The notes under the pieces are model-generated. The model did not search any database. It was not told where the DNA came from and saw nothing but the letters and a program-made list of their open reading frames with translations. The position numbers were made by a program, and so were the translations under genes. Positions 25,255 through 34,493 of a stretch of 64,000 nucleotides of DNA are shown piece after piece. The DNA is taken from contig NZ_JAUMZV010000003.1 of assembly GCF_030527935.1 (NCBI RefSeq), positions 1-64,000 of the forward strand, in the 5' to 3' direction. The DNA comes from Kingella sp. (in: b-proteobacteria) (GTDB lineage: Bacteria; Pseudomonadota; Gammaproteobacteria; Burkholderiales; Neisseriaceae). Every line of letters starts with the position of its first letter. Position 1 is the first letter of the stretch.

Positions 25255-26055
25255 CTATTCTTTCGGCAGCTTCTGCTGCACCATGTTGAAGAATCCGCGC
25301 AGGATGTCAATGTCTTCGGTGGTGGTGTCGGCGCGGTTAAACAGCGAATGCAGGCGACGCACCATGCGCTCTTGGTTGCGGCGGCGGAAAAAATCTAACT
25401 GCGTCATGGTGTCTTCCAAATGCTGCACCATGCCCGCCACTTGCTCGGCGGTTGCCAAATTGCGCTCGGGGATAAGGTGGCTCATGTCCATGTTGACATG
25501 GCTAAACAGCTCGTAGCACACCACTTGCACGGCTTGGGCAAGGTTGAGCGAGAAATAATCGGGGTTGCCCGCAATGGTCATCAGGCGGTTGCATTGTTGC
25601 ACTTCGTCTATGCTCAGCCCGTAGGTTTCGTTGCCAAACACCAGCGCGATGCATTGCCCTGCTTGGGCGGCGGCGAGCAGGCTGGGCGCGAGTTGGCGCG
25701 GGGTTTGCAGAGGGGTGGTCAGCTCGCGGCGGCGGCTGGTTAAGGCGCAGCTTAACGTTGTGCCTGCCAATGCTTCGGGCAGCGTGGCAACGATTTGGGC
25801 GCGTTCCAGCACGTCTCTTGCGCCTGATGACAGCACAAAGCTCTCTTCGGGCAGCCTGAAAGCGGCGGCGTGTTCGGCGATAAACTCGGGCGGCTCGGGG
25901 GTCATCGGCGTTGCCATGATGTTGGGGGCAACAAGGGTGAGCTGGGTTAATCCCATGGTTTTCATGGCGCGGGCGGCTGCGCCGATATTGGCGGGGTGGC
26001 TGGTGCGCGATAGGACGATGCGGATGTTGGCAAGATAGGCAGGAAGCGTGGGCAT
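25255..26055 (-). CDS. trmJ: tRNA (cytidine/uridine-2'-O-)-methyltransferase
   Basis: 266 residues, SPOUT fold. It methylates the 2'-hydroxyl of residue 32 in several tRNAs. NIRIVLSRTSHPANIGAAAR at the start is the family motif 1; VFGNETYGLS near 145 and NPDYFSLNLAQAVQVV near 170 form the knotted SAM site. The helical C-terminal tail (about 190-266) is the tRNA-recognition extension. An in-frame DUS gives A-F-R-L-P-E-E near 65. No obvious RBS before the ATG. Confidence 0.92.
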   Translation of the reverse strand: MPTLPAYLANIRIVLSRTSHPANIGAAARAMKTMGLTQLTLVAPNIMATPMTPEPPEFIAEHAAAFRLPEESFVLSSGARDVLERAQIVATLPEALAGTTLSCALTSRRRELTTPLQTPRQLAPSLLAAAQAGQCIALVFGNETYGLSIDEVQQCNRLMTIAGNPDYFSLNLAQAVQVVCYELFSHVNMDMSHLIPERNLATAEQVAGMVQHLEDTMTQLDFFRRRNQERMVRRLHSLFNRADTTTEDIDILRGFFNMVQQKLPKE

Positions 26056-26324
26056 GATGGTGTGCGGGAATGGTTTTCAGGCTGCCTATTATACAAGAGT
26101 AGGCAGCCTGAAAAGAGATTGCGGTTTGATTTTATGATGGTTGTACCAGCCTGCTGCATGGCAAGCCTTTGTAGCACAATCGGCAGCCTGAAACTCATTT
26201 CGCCCGCTGGTAAACGCAGCTTGCGTGTAAAATCCCATCTTGCCGCGATGCCATCATCCGCGCCGTTGCGCCAAAATATAATAGGCAGCCTGAAACCCAA
26301 CCCACATCCTCCCCCTGATTGATT

Positions 26325-27086
26325 ATGACCTTACCCATCGTTACCACCATCCCCCTGCCCGCCCACCTTGCCCACGCCACCGCCATCAGGCAGCCTGAAA
26401 CGGCGGTTTACTTGCGCTACGACGCGCACGGCTTGTGCCTGTGCCAACAAGGCGAAAAAGGCGTGGTGCAAGTGGATTTTGCCAGCGGCGCGGCGCAGCA
26501 TCGGCGCACCCAAGGCGGCGGCGAGCTGATTGCCAAAGCCGTGCAACACACCGCCCGCCCTGTGGTGTGGGATGCAACAGGCGGCTTGGGGCGCGACAGC
26601 TTCGTGTTGGCAAGCCTAAACCTTGCCGTGCACACGTTTGAACAGCATCCCGCCGTGTTCGCGCTGCTGCAAGACGGCTTGCACCGCGCCGCGCAGTCGC
26701 CCGAAATCGCCGCCATCGCCGCACGCATCACGCTGCATCAGGGCAACGCCGCCGCGCTGATGCCCACGCTTGCCGCGCAAATCGGTTGCCCCGATGTGGT
26801 TTACCTTGACCCGATGTATCCCGAGCGGCCAAAATCCGCCGCCGTTAAAAAAGAAATGGCGTATTTTCACGCACTGATGGAGCAGCCTGAAAACGAGCGC
26901 AGCGAGTTTCGGCGAAGCCAAAACGCCAACGATGCCGCCCTGTTTCAGGCTGCCCGCGCCGTTACCCAAAAACGCATCGTAGTCAAACGCCCGCGCTTGG
27001 GCGAATTTTTGTGCGGCGAAAAACCCGCATATCAGTATGCAGGCAAATCCACACGGTTTGATGTTTATTTGCCAAAGGCAGCCTGA
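26325..27086 (+). CDS. rsmJ: 16S rRNA (guanine1516-N2)-methyltransferase
   Basis: 253 residues from the ATG at 26325 (a TTG two codons earlier is in frame). VWDATGGLGRDSFVLA (about 87-102) is the SAM-binding loop and VYLDPMYPER (about 165) the catalytic D-P-x-Y motif of RsmJ. Two DUS-derived segments lie in the protein: I-R-Q-P-E-T near 23, and Q-P-E-N-E-R-S-E-F plus F-Q-A-A near 190-210, the latter in a loop that appears lengthened by repeat DNA. Divergent from trmJ across a 270-bp DUS-rich gap. Confidence 0.92.
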   Translation: MTLPIVTTIPLPAHLAHATAIRQPETAVYLRYDAHGLCLCQQGEKGVVQVDFASGAAQHRRTQGGGELIAKAVQHTARPVVWDATGGLGRDSFVLASLNLAVHTFEQHPAVFALLQDGLHRAAQSPEIAAIAARITLHQGNAAALMPTLAAQIGCPDVVYLDPMYPERPKSAAVKKEMAYFHALMEQPENERSEFRRSQNANDAALFQAARAVTQKRIVVKRPRLGEFLCGEKPAYQYAGKSTRFDVYLPKAA

Positions 27087-27125
27087 AACCTTTGCAAAAC
27101 CCCCAACAACAGCCTAAAACCTAAA

Positions 27126-27374
27126 ATGGAGCGTCGGCGGCTCGTCGCCAAATGGTTAATTCAACTTTAGAACCTGTATTCACTATTTCCATAGGCAGAT
27201 TTTATGAAATAAAAGCGCGGATACAAGGCAAAAAGCGCAGTAAGGTTGGACACCTTGCGAGCATTTTTAACGCAGTAGCCACGTTTTTAGGGCATAAAAG
27301 ATGCCTATGGAAATAGTGAATACAGGTTCTTATTGGTTGGCAAGATGTCGGCGAGCCGCCGACGCTCCACTGGT
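27126..27374. repeat. outer palindrome GGAGCGTCGGCGGC, split by MITE
   Basis: Left arm TGGAGCGTCGGCGGCTCG and right arm CGAGCCGCCGACGCTCCA are inverted copies. The AGAACCTG element sits between them, so a hairpin repeat was present first and received the element in its loop. A related single arm, ATGGAGCAGCGGCGGC, occurs at about 33306. Confidence 0.7.
27169..27330. repeat. MITE-like element, AGAACCTG-ended, copy 4
   Basis: 162 bp with the same ends and core as copy 1, lying inside another inverted repeat. Confidence 0.85.
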
Positions 27375-27504
27375 TGCAAAGATGGCAAAGATTGCAACCT
27401 TTCGGCAGCCTGAAAACCCAAAACGCAGCCTAACCCCGCCCCCGCAGTTTTCAGGCTGCCCCTATTTCGTTTAAAATACGCTACTTTTTAACGCCATTAA
27501 ACCC

Positions 27505-29787
27505 ATGTTCAACGCCGCCGAAAACACGCTTAATCTCGCCCAATACGCCGAACGCGCCTACCTAGAATACGCCATGAGCGTGGTCAAAGGGCGCGCCCTG
27601 CCCGCCGTGCAAGATGGGCAAAAACCCGTGCAGCGGCGCATCTTGTTCGCCATGAAAGACATGGGCTTAATCCACGGCGCAAAGCCTGTTAAATCCGCCC
27701 GCGTGGTCGGCGAAATTTTGGGCAAATACCACCCGCACGGCGACAGCTCCGCCTACGAAGCGATGGTACGCATGGCGCAAGATTTCACCCTGCGCTATCC
27801 GCTGATTGACGGCATCGGCAACTTTGGCTCGCGCGATGGCGATGGCGCGGCGGCGATGCGCTACACCGAAGCGCGTTTAACCCCGCTTGCCGAGCTGCTA
27901 TTGAGCGAAATCAACCAAGGCACGGTGGACTTTATCCCCAATTATGACGGCGCATTTTCAGAGCCCGAATCGCTGCCCGCGCGGCTGCCGATGGTGCTGC
28001 TCAACGGCGCAAGCGGCATCGCCGTGGGCATGGCAACCGAAATTCCATCGCATAATCTCAACGAAGTGGCGCAAGCGGCGGTGGCGTTGCTGAAAAATCC
28101 CGCGCTCACCACCGCCGATTTGCAGCACCACATCCCCGCGCCCGATTTTGCAGGCGGCGCACACATCATCACCCCCGCCAAAGACATCGCGCAAATTTAC
28201 GAAACAGGCAAAGGCAGCATCCGCGTGCGCGCGCGTTATGACGTGGAAAAGCTGGCGCGTGGGCAATGGCGCGTGGTTGTAAGCGAATTGCCGCCCAACA
28301 CTTCCGCCGCCAAAATCTTGGCAGAAATTGAAGAGCAAACCAATCCCAAGCCCAAAGCGGGCAAAAAACAGCTTAACCAAGACCAGCTCAACACCAAAAA
28401 GCTGATGCTGGATTTACTGGAAAAAGTGCGCGATGAAAGCGATGGCGAACACCCCGTGCGCCTTGTATTTGAGCCAAAATCCAGCCGAATGCAGCCTGAA
28501 ACGTTTATCAACACGCTGATGGCGCAAACCAGCATGGAAGGCAATGTTTCCGTAAACCTTGTGATGATGGGGCTGGACAATCGCCCCGCGCAAAAAAACC
28601 TGAAAACCATTTTGCAAGAATGGCTGGATTATCGCACCGCCACGGTAACGCGCCGCTTGCAACACCGCTTGGATGCTGTGGAAAAGCGCATCCATATTTT
28701 AGACGGGCGCATGATTGCGTTTTTGCACATTGACCACGTTATCCGTGTTATCCGCGAAGCAGACGAGCCCAAGCCCGAATTGATGGCAGCGTTTCAGCTC
28801 ACCGAAATCCAAGCTGAAGATATTTTAGAAATCCGCCTGCGCCAGTTAGCAAGATTAGAAGGCATCAAAATTGAACGCGAACTCAACGAGTTGCGCGAAG
28901 AAGCAGGCAGCCTGAAAACGCTGTTGGGCGATGAAAACGAAAAGCGCAAGCTCATCATCAAAGAAATCCAAGCCGATGCCAAGCAGTTTGGCGATGCACG
29001 GCGCACGCTGGTGGAAGCCGCCGAACGCGCCACGCTCACGCAAACCACCGCCGATGAACCGATAACCCTAATCCTGTCGCAACAAGGCTGGCTACGCGCC
29101 CGCGCAGGGCATGGCGTGGATGCGGCGCAGATTGCGTTTAAAGAAGGCGATGCCTTGCAGCAAGTGCTGGAAACGCGCACCGTGCAGCCTGTGGTGGTGT
29201 GGGATTCGCATGGGCGCAGCTACACGCTGGATGCCGCCGAAATCCCCAAAGGGCGCGGCGATGGCGTGCCGATTGGCTCGCTGATTGAATTGCCCAGCCA
29301 AGCCAGCGTGGTCGCGCTGTTGGCGGGCGCGGCGGATGATTATTATCTGCTTTCAGGCTGCCACGGCTATGGCTTTATCGCCAAGCTGGAAGACTTGTTC
29401 ACGCGGCAAAAAGCAGGCAAAGCCGTGCTCACTTTGGATGAGCGCGAAACCGCATTGCCACCCGTTCGCATCGCGCACGATTGGCTGATTGCGCCCGAAA
29501 GCCGCATTGTGCTAGCCAGTGCCAACAAACGCCTGCTCGCCTTTGCCATCAGCGAAATGAAAATCATGGCAAAAGGGCGCGGCTTGCAACTCATCAAGCT
29601 ATCAGACGGCGACACGCTTGCCCTTGCCAGCGCGCTCACCAGCGAACACTACACGCTGCACATCATCGGCAAGCGCGGCGCAGATAACCAAGAAACGCTG
29701 CGCATCGCCGATATAACAGGCAAACGCGCAGGCAAAGGCAAGCTGTTGGATATTTCAGGCAGCCTGAAAATGATTGAAGCGTGTTAG
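27505..29787 (+). CDS. parC: DNA topoisomerase IV subunit A
   Basis: 760 residues. It cuts and passes DNA with ParE to unlink daughter chromosomes. The catalytic Tyr lies in AMRYTEARL (about 115). The quinolone-resistance region reads HPHGDSSAYEA with D80, S81, S82 and E85, the wild-type pattern, so no classical resistance change is seen here. C-terminal beta-pinwheel blades follow from about 490. I exclude GyrA because no GyrA box is seen and the C-terminal domain is short. An in-frame DUS gives A-G-S-L-K-T near 470 in the coiled-coil arm. Confidence 0.95.
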   Translation: MFNAAENTLNLAQYAERAYLEYAMSVVKGRALPAVQDGQKPVQRRILFAMKDMGLIHGAKPVKSARVVGEILGKYHPHGDSSAYEAMVRMAQDFTLRYPLIDGIGNFGSRDGDGAAAMRYTEARLTPLAELLLSEINQGTVDFIPNYDGAFSEPESLPARLPMVLLNGASGIAVGMATEIPSHNLNEVAQAAVALLKNPALTTADLQHHIPAPDFAGGAHIITPAKDIAQIYETGKGSIRVRARYDVEKLARGQWRVVVSELPPNTSAAKILAEIEEQTNPKPKAGKKQLNQDQLNTKKLMLDLLEKVRDESDGEHPVRLVFEPKSSRMQPETFINTLMAQTSMEGNVSVNLVMMGLDNRPAQKNLKTILQEWLDYRTATVTRRLQHRLDAVEKRIHILDGRMIAFLHIDHVIRVIREADEPKPELMAAFQLTEIQAEDILEIRLRQLARLEGIKIERELNELREEAGSLKTLLGDENEKRKLIIKEIQADAKQFGDARRTLVEAAERATLTQTTADEPITLILSQQGWLRARAGHGVDAAQIAFKEGDALQQVLETRTVQPVVVWDSHGRSYTLDAAEIPKGRGDGVPIGSLIELPSQASVVALLAGAADDYYLLSGCHGYGFIAKLEDLFTRQKAGKAVLTLDERETALPPVRIAHDWLIAPESRIVLASANKRLLAFAISEMKIMAKGRGLQLIKLSDGDTLALASALTSEHYTLHIIGKRGADNQETLRIADITGKRAGKGKLLDISGSLKMIEAC

Positions 29788-29978
29788 GCAGCCTGAAAAT
29801 GCTAACAACACATTAGGCAGCCTGAAAACCTTGTACACCGCGCCCCGCTTGGCTGTGCATTCCATCCCACCATCAAAGGCAGCCTGAAACGAAGTTCAGC
29901 GTAGCTAAAATACCAACCACCCCAAAGGCAGCCTGAAACGCCCTTCAACCCAACAGCACCCCATCCGAAAGCCCCAAT
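29788..29978. other. DUS cluster between parC and pilS
   Basis: Four direct-orientation DUS at about 29788, 29814, 29876 and 29925 in 190 bases. No gene and no clear promoter. Confidence 0.65.
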
Positions 29979-31616
29979 ATGGCAGCAGCACTCAAAGACA
30001 AAGACAAAGACATCGGCATTCTCGACGACTGGGACGAGCAAAGCAAGCGCGTTATCAACATGATAAACATCGCAAGGATTTCCATCTTCTGCTCCTTGCT
30101 CATCTTCCTTGCCATCATCCACAACATTCGCGGCTCAGCCACCATTGCCACCTACGCGCCTTTGGTAAACAACGAAGGCTGGCTACAAATTTGGTGCGCG
30201 GTGTACGGCGCAGTCATCATGTTCAGCCTAGCCAACCCCAAATGGCAGCTGCAACAAAAAACCCGCGCCCTGCCCAACGCCAGCGCGGTGTTTGACATCA
30301 CCATGATGGGCATCCTGACCGCGCTTGCAGGCGGCGTATCATCAGGCTTTGGCATCCTTGCCCTGCCTTTTCTCGCCACCGCTTGCGTGCTCAGCTATGG
30401 TCGCTACCCCCTGCTCTACGGCAGCTACGCCGCCCTGCTGATTACAGGCGACATCCTGTGGAAATTCTATCCATTTAGCATAGACATCATCCGCAGCAAC
30501 TTCTCGCTGCTGATGGGGCAAATCCTGCTGATGGCAGCCTGCTACATCGTTCCCCTGCTCACTTCGCTTTCCGCCCGCTATTTGGTAACCGCCGATGATT
30601 CCATCCGCAACCACCGCACCGCTTTTGAGCGATTAAGCGCGTTAAACAAAATCGTGCTCAACCGCATTCAAGAAGCCATTATCGTGGTGGACCAAGATTG
30701 CTTGGTTTGGACGCACAACCGCCAAGCCAAGCAATATTTTTCCGAGCTAGAAAGCAACGAAATCGCCCCCTTTTTAAGCGGGCTGGTCAAAACATGGCGA
30801 CTGAAACCCGAAGAATCGTTTTCCAACCTATCGCCCATCAATTCCACGCTGATGTATGTTCGCGCCGTGCCTGTTATCCAAGAAGACACCGAGCTGCTGA
30901 TGCTGTTTGCACGCGCCGAGCGCGAACGCCAAGCCGAAGCGCAAACCCTTAAACTCACCGCCTTGGGCTTGCTCACTGCCAATCTGGCGCACGAAATCCG
31001 CAATCCGCTATCTGCCATGCGCCAAGCCAGCGGCTTAATCCAAGAAACCGCCGAAGAAGATAGCAACCCCATGTATCGCAAACTCAGCGACATCATAGAA
31101 AAAAACATTACCCGCATCGACAAAATGCTGGAAGACATCACTTCGCTCAACCGCAGCGACCGCATTGAAACCAAAGGCATCCATCTCACCCAATTCTGGC
31201 TCAACTTTATCCAAGAGTTTTATCTTACCAACCCCGATGCCAAAAACTGCCTGCGCCTTGATGTGCCAACAGGTTCTAGCTTTATTGCCCTGTTTGATGC
31301 TGCCCATTTGCAGCAAATTATGTGGAATCTGTGTAACAACGCATGGCGACATTGCCGCAAGCAAAAAGGCAGTATCGTGGTAAGCCTGCGTGTGTTTGGC
31401 AAAAACAACATCAGTCTGCGCGTGTGGGACGATGGGCCGGGCGTATCCGAAACCATCCGCGAGCATCTATTTGAACCGTTTAACACTTCCGAAGCCGAAG
31501 GCACAGGCTTAGGGCTATACGTTGCCCGCGAGCTTGCCCACGCCAACAACGGCGACCTATGCTATGTGCCCCACGCCAAATCCTTTGAACTCATCCTACC
31601 GAGAGCCCCCAAATGA
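29979..31616 (+). CDS. pilS: PilS-type sensor histidine kinase of type IV pilus control
   Basis: 545 residues. Six N-terminal membrane helices (about 33-200) precede a PAS-like domain (about 215-320), the phosphoacceptor block NLAHEIRNPLSAMRQ (about 338) and a HATPase domain ending GTGLGLYVARELA. With PilR it forms the two-component system that reads pilin levels in the membrane and controls pilA through sigma-54. Its stop overlaps the pilR start (ATGA), so both are made together. Neighbour identity supports PilS over NtrB. Confidence 0.92.
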   Translation: MAAALKDKDKDIGILDDWDEQSKRVINMINIARISIFCSLLIFLAIIHNIRGSATIATYAPLVNNEGWLQIWCAVYGAVIMFSLANPKWQLQQKTRALPNASAVFDITMMGILTALAGGVSSGFGILALPFLATACVLSYGRYPLLYGSYAALLITGDILWKFYPFSIDIIRSNFSLLMGQILLMAACYIVPLLTSLSARYLVTADDSIRNHRTAFERLSALNKIVLNRIQEAIIVVDQDCLVWTHNRQAKQYFSELESNEIAPFLSGLVKTWRLKPEESFSNLSPINSTLMYVRAVPVIQEDTELLMLFARAERERQAEAQTLKLTALGLLTANLAHEIRNPLSAMRQASGLIQETAEEDSNPMYRKLSDIIEKNITRIDKMLEDITSLNRSDRIETKGIHLTQFWLNFIQEFYLTNPDAKNCLRLDVPTGSSFIALFDAAHLQQIMWNLCNNAWRHCRKQKGSIVVSLRVFGKNNISLRVWDDGPGVSETIREHLFEPFNTSEAEGTGLGLYVARELAHANNGDLCYVPHAKSFELILPRAPK

Positions 31617-33253
31617 GTACCGCCAACCTAAACCGCCCCGTATTAGTTGTTGATGATGAAGCCGACATCCGCGATTTAATGGAAATGACCCTGATGAAAA
31701 TGGGCCTGCGCGTGGATATCGCCGAAGGCGTACGCGCCGCGCTCGCCAAGCTGGATAGCAACAAATACTCTCTTGTGCTCACCGATATGCGTATGCCCGA
31801 TGGCTCGGGCTTGGAAGTGGTGCAACACATCACCCAGCAGCGTTTGGATGTGCCCGTTGCCGTGATTACCGCCTTTGGCAGTGCCGACCAAGCCGTGCAA
31901 GCGTTAAAAGAAGGTGCGTTTGATTATCTGCAAAAACCCATCACGCTGGCGCAACTACGCACGCTGGTTAAGTCCGCCATCAAAGTACAAGAAGACAACA
32001 ATGCACCGCCCGCCGCTGCCCAAACTGCCACAACCGAAACGCAAGCCGCCGCGCCCAAACGCCAGCCCGCCATCATCAACACCGATGCCAAAGACGATTT
32101 TCAGGCTGCCACAACCACCGCTGTTACGCCCGCCGCCAAACAGCACGCACCGATTAGGCAGCCTGAAAACCACAAACCCAGCGAAATCCAGCGCAGCCCC
32201 AAAGCCACCGCCAGCAAGCCCGCCGTTCCTGTAAACGACAGCAAGCTCAAAATGGAAGCCGACCTGCCGCGCCTGCTCGGTTCATCGCCGCAAATTGAAA
32301 CCGTGCGCGGCTTAATCCGCAAGCTCGCCCCTGCTAACGTGCCCGTTTACATCTCGGGCGAAAGCGGTTCGGGTAAAGAGCAAGCCGCCCGCAGCATCCA
32401 CGAACTCTCGCCGCGCAAAGACGCGCCCTTTATCGCCGTAAACTGCGGTGCCATCCCCGAAAACCTGATGGAAAGCGAATTTTTTGGCTACAAAAAAGGT
32501 AGCTTCACAGGCGCAGACCAAGACCGCCTTGGCTTCTTCCAACACGCCCACGGCGGCACACTGTTCCTTGACGAAGTCGCCGACCTGCCACTTGCCATGC
32601 AAGTGAAACTGCTGCGCGCCATCCAAGAAAAAGCCGTGCGCCGCATTGGCGACGCGCAAGAAGCCAAAGTAGACGTGCGCATCATCTCCGCTACCCACAA
32701 AAATCTCCCCGCGCTGGTGGAAAGCGGCGCATTCCGCCAAGACTTGTTCTACCGCCTGAACGTAGTAACCCTGCACATGCCCGCCCTGCGCGAAATGCAC
32801 GAAGACCTTGCCAACCTGATTGCCCACTTGCTGCGCAAACACCAAAGCGGCGACATCAACATGACCCCCGCCGCCCGCGAAGCCCTGCTGCGCTACAACT
32901 ACCCAGGGAACTTCCGCGAGCTGGAAAACATCCTAGAACGCGCCGTTGCCCTTGCCAGCAACCACACCATAGACGTGGACGACTTGCAAATCACCACCGA
33001 CCCACTCGGCGGCGGCAGCGGAGCGGTAGAGCTAGAAGGCACCAGCCAACACCAAGTCATCAGCGGCTTGCCCAACTTCCAAATGGGCACCACCCAAATC
33101 CAAGACTATCTGGACGACATTGAACGCCAAATTTTGGAATACGCCCTGCGTCTTACCCAAGGCAACCGCACCCAAGCCGCCAAAACACTCGGCATCAGCT
33201 TCCGCTCCATGCGCTATCGCCTAGAACGGCTGAATATTGATTTAGGCGCGTAA
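31613..33253 (+). CDS. pilR: PilR-type sigma-54-dependent response regulator
   Basis: 546 residues. Receiver domain with phosphoacceptor Asp in VLTDMRMPDG (about 60), AAA+ domain with Walker A GESGSGKEQ (about 250), the sigma-54 contact loop as GSFTGA, and a C-terminal Fis helix-turn-helix (NRTQAAKTLGISFRSMR). The linker between receiver and AAA+ (about 125-215) is Ala/Thr/Pro-rich and longer than usual; two DUS are translated within it, F-Q-A-A and R-Q-P-E-N. It should drive pilA transcription, and so indirectly the DNA uptake that reads those same DUS. Confidence 0.93.
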   Translation: MSTANLNRPVLVVDDEADIRDLMEMTLMKMGLRVDIAEGVRAALAKLDSNKYSLVLTDMRMPDGSGLEVVQHITQQRLDVPVAVITAFGSADQAVQALKEGAFDYLQKPITLAQLRTLVKSAIKVQEDNNAPPAAAQTATTETQAAAPKRQPAIINTDAKDDFQAATTTAVTPAAKQHAPIRQPENHKPSEIQRSPKATASKPAVPVNDSKLKMEADLPRLLGSSPQIETVRGLIRKLAPANVPVYISGESGSGKEQAARSIHELSPRKDAPFIAVNCGAIPENLMESEFFGYKKGSFTGADQDRLGFFQHAHGGTLFLDEVADLPLAMQVKLLRAIQEKAVRRIGDAQEAKVDVRIISATHKNLPALVESGAFRQDLFYRLNVVTLHMPALREMHEDLANLIAHLLRKHQSGDINMTPAAREALLRYNYPGNFRELENILERAVALASNHTIDVDDLQITTDPLGGGSGAVELEGTSQHQVISGLPNFQMGTTQIQDYLDDIERQILEYALRLTQGNRTQAAKTLGISFRSMRYRLERLNIDLGA

Positions 33254-33437
33254 CGCGTTTTCAGGCTGCCTAATCGCATCCGCATTAGGCAGCCTGAAAA
33301 ACCAAAATGGAGCAGCGGCGGCTTGTTGCCAATATGCGGATTTACCCCGCGAGAACGTTGACAAACCGCCCTATTCTGTTTTCAGGCTGCCCTAACACAT
33401 TAGGCAGCCTGAAAAATATTCCACACACCCAAAACAA

Positions 33438-33467
33438 AAACCGATGATTTTCTCCATCATCGGTTTT
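33438..33467 (-). terminator. terminator of rpoH
   Basis: AAACCGATGA (33438-33447) pairs perfectly with TCATCGGTTT (33458-33467). T-rich stretches on both sides allow it to work for rpoH on the minus strand and possibly pilR read-through. Confidence 0.8.
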
Positions 33468-33485
33468 CTCTATTCTGCTCAACAA

Positions 33486-34358
33486 TCACTCTTCAATCAC
33501 ATCATCTGCATTCTCTGCCAGCAGCGCACGCAATTTTTGCATCGCTTTCGCTTCAATCTGACGAATCCGCTCCGCAGAAACACCAAATTCCGCCGCCAGC
33601 TCATGCAGCGTCAAGCCGCCATCATCTTGCAGCCAGCGCGTTTCCACAATGCGACGACTGCGCTCATCCAACTGCGCCAGCGCGTTTTGCAGCCCTTCCG
33701 TTTGCAACGCATAATGCGCCTTTTTCGCCAGCTGCTGGCTCGGCTCGCTGTTGCCATCGCTCAACCAATCAATCGGCGCAAAATGGTTATCGTCATCATC
33801 ACTGTTGTCCGCCAATAAAGCCACATCGTTGCCCGTCATGCGCTGCTCCATCTCCATCACATCAGAGAGTTTCACGCCCAAATCGTCCGCAATATCCTGC
33901 GCTTCTTTCGGGCTTAACGCGCTCAAACTTTTGCGCATGCTGCGTAAATTAAAAAACAATTTGCGTTGCGGCTTGGTGGTGGCAATGCGCACCAAACGCC
34001 AGTTGCGCAAAATAAATTCGTGAATTTCCGCCTTAATCCAATGCACCGCAAACGAAAACAAACGCGCACCATGCGTTGGCTCAAAGCGTTTCACCGCCTT
34101 CATCAAGCCCACATTGCCCTCTTGAATCAAATCCGCCTGATTCAAACCATAGCCATCATAGCCACGCGCAATGGATACCACTACGCGCAAATGCGACAAA
34201 ATAAGCTGTTTTGCCGCTTCCAAATCGCCGCGCAATTGGCGTTGCGCCAGCGAAGTTTCCTCTTCTAATGTCAGCATCGGAATGCTGTTTACCGTGTGAA
34301 TATATTGCTCCAAGCTGCCATGCCCGCTTGGAATAGATAATGCAAAAGCGTTGTTCAT
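33486..34358 (-). CDS. rpoH: heat-shock sigma factor sigma-32
   Basis: 290 residues. Region 2 (LRVVVSIARGYDGYGLNQADLIQEGNVGLMKA, quoted in part) and region 4.2 helix-turn-helix near the C-terminus are clear, and the RpoH box QRKLFFNLR near 133 separates it from RpoD and RpoS. An acidic run (NSDDDDNHF) lies between regions 2 and 3. It directs RNA polymerase to chaperone and protease genes. Transcribed alone from a well-formed promoter; RBS AAAAGGA. Confidence 0.96.
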   Translation of the reverse strand: MNNAFALSIPSGHGSLEQYIHTVNSIPMLTLEEETSLAQRQLRGDLEAAKQLILSHLRVVVSIARGYDGYGLNQADLIQEGNVGLMKAVKRFEPTHGARLFSFAVHWIKAEIHEFILRNWRLVRIATTKPQRKLFFNLRSMRKSLSALSPKEAQDIADDLGVKLSDVMEMEQRMTGNDVALLADNSDDDDNHFAPIDWLSDGNSEPSQQLAKKAHYALQTEGLQNALAQLDERSRRIVETRWLQDDGGLTLHELAAEFGVSAERIRQIEAKAMQKLRALLAENADDVIEE

Positions 34359-34401
34359 CTCAATATTTTTCCTTTTCTTAAAATCATACTGATTTACTCG
34401 G

Positions 34402-34430
34402 ATTATACGCTAATCGGCATATAGATTGAA
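34402..34430 (-). promoter_or_regulatory. rpoH promoter
   Basis: On the minus strand TTCAAT (34430-34425), a 17-bp spacer, then TATAAT (34407-34402), about 45 bases before the start codon. Confidence 0.6.
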
Positions 34431-34493
34431 TTTTTAAATCGTTAAACCGCGTAAAAAGCAGAATTTTTATCAAATATCCCTTTTCAGGCCGCC

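Larger units (their letters stand above)
27087..27504. other. gene-free stretch with nested repeat elements
   Basis: Contains an outer inverted repeat (about 27126-27149 and 27351-27374), split by a complete 162-bp MITE-like element, then two DUS and the parC leader. No small gene found. Confidence 0.7.

Noticed and set aside
27735..27770. Quinolone-resistance mutations in parC
   Set aside because: The determining region reads HPHGDSSAYEA, which is the sensitive pattern.
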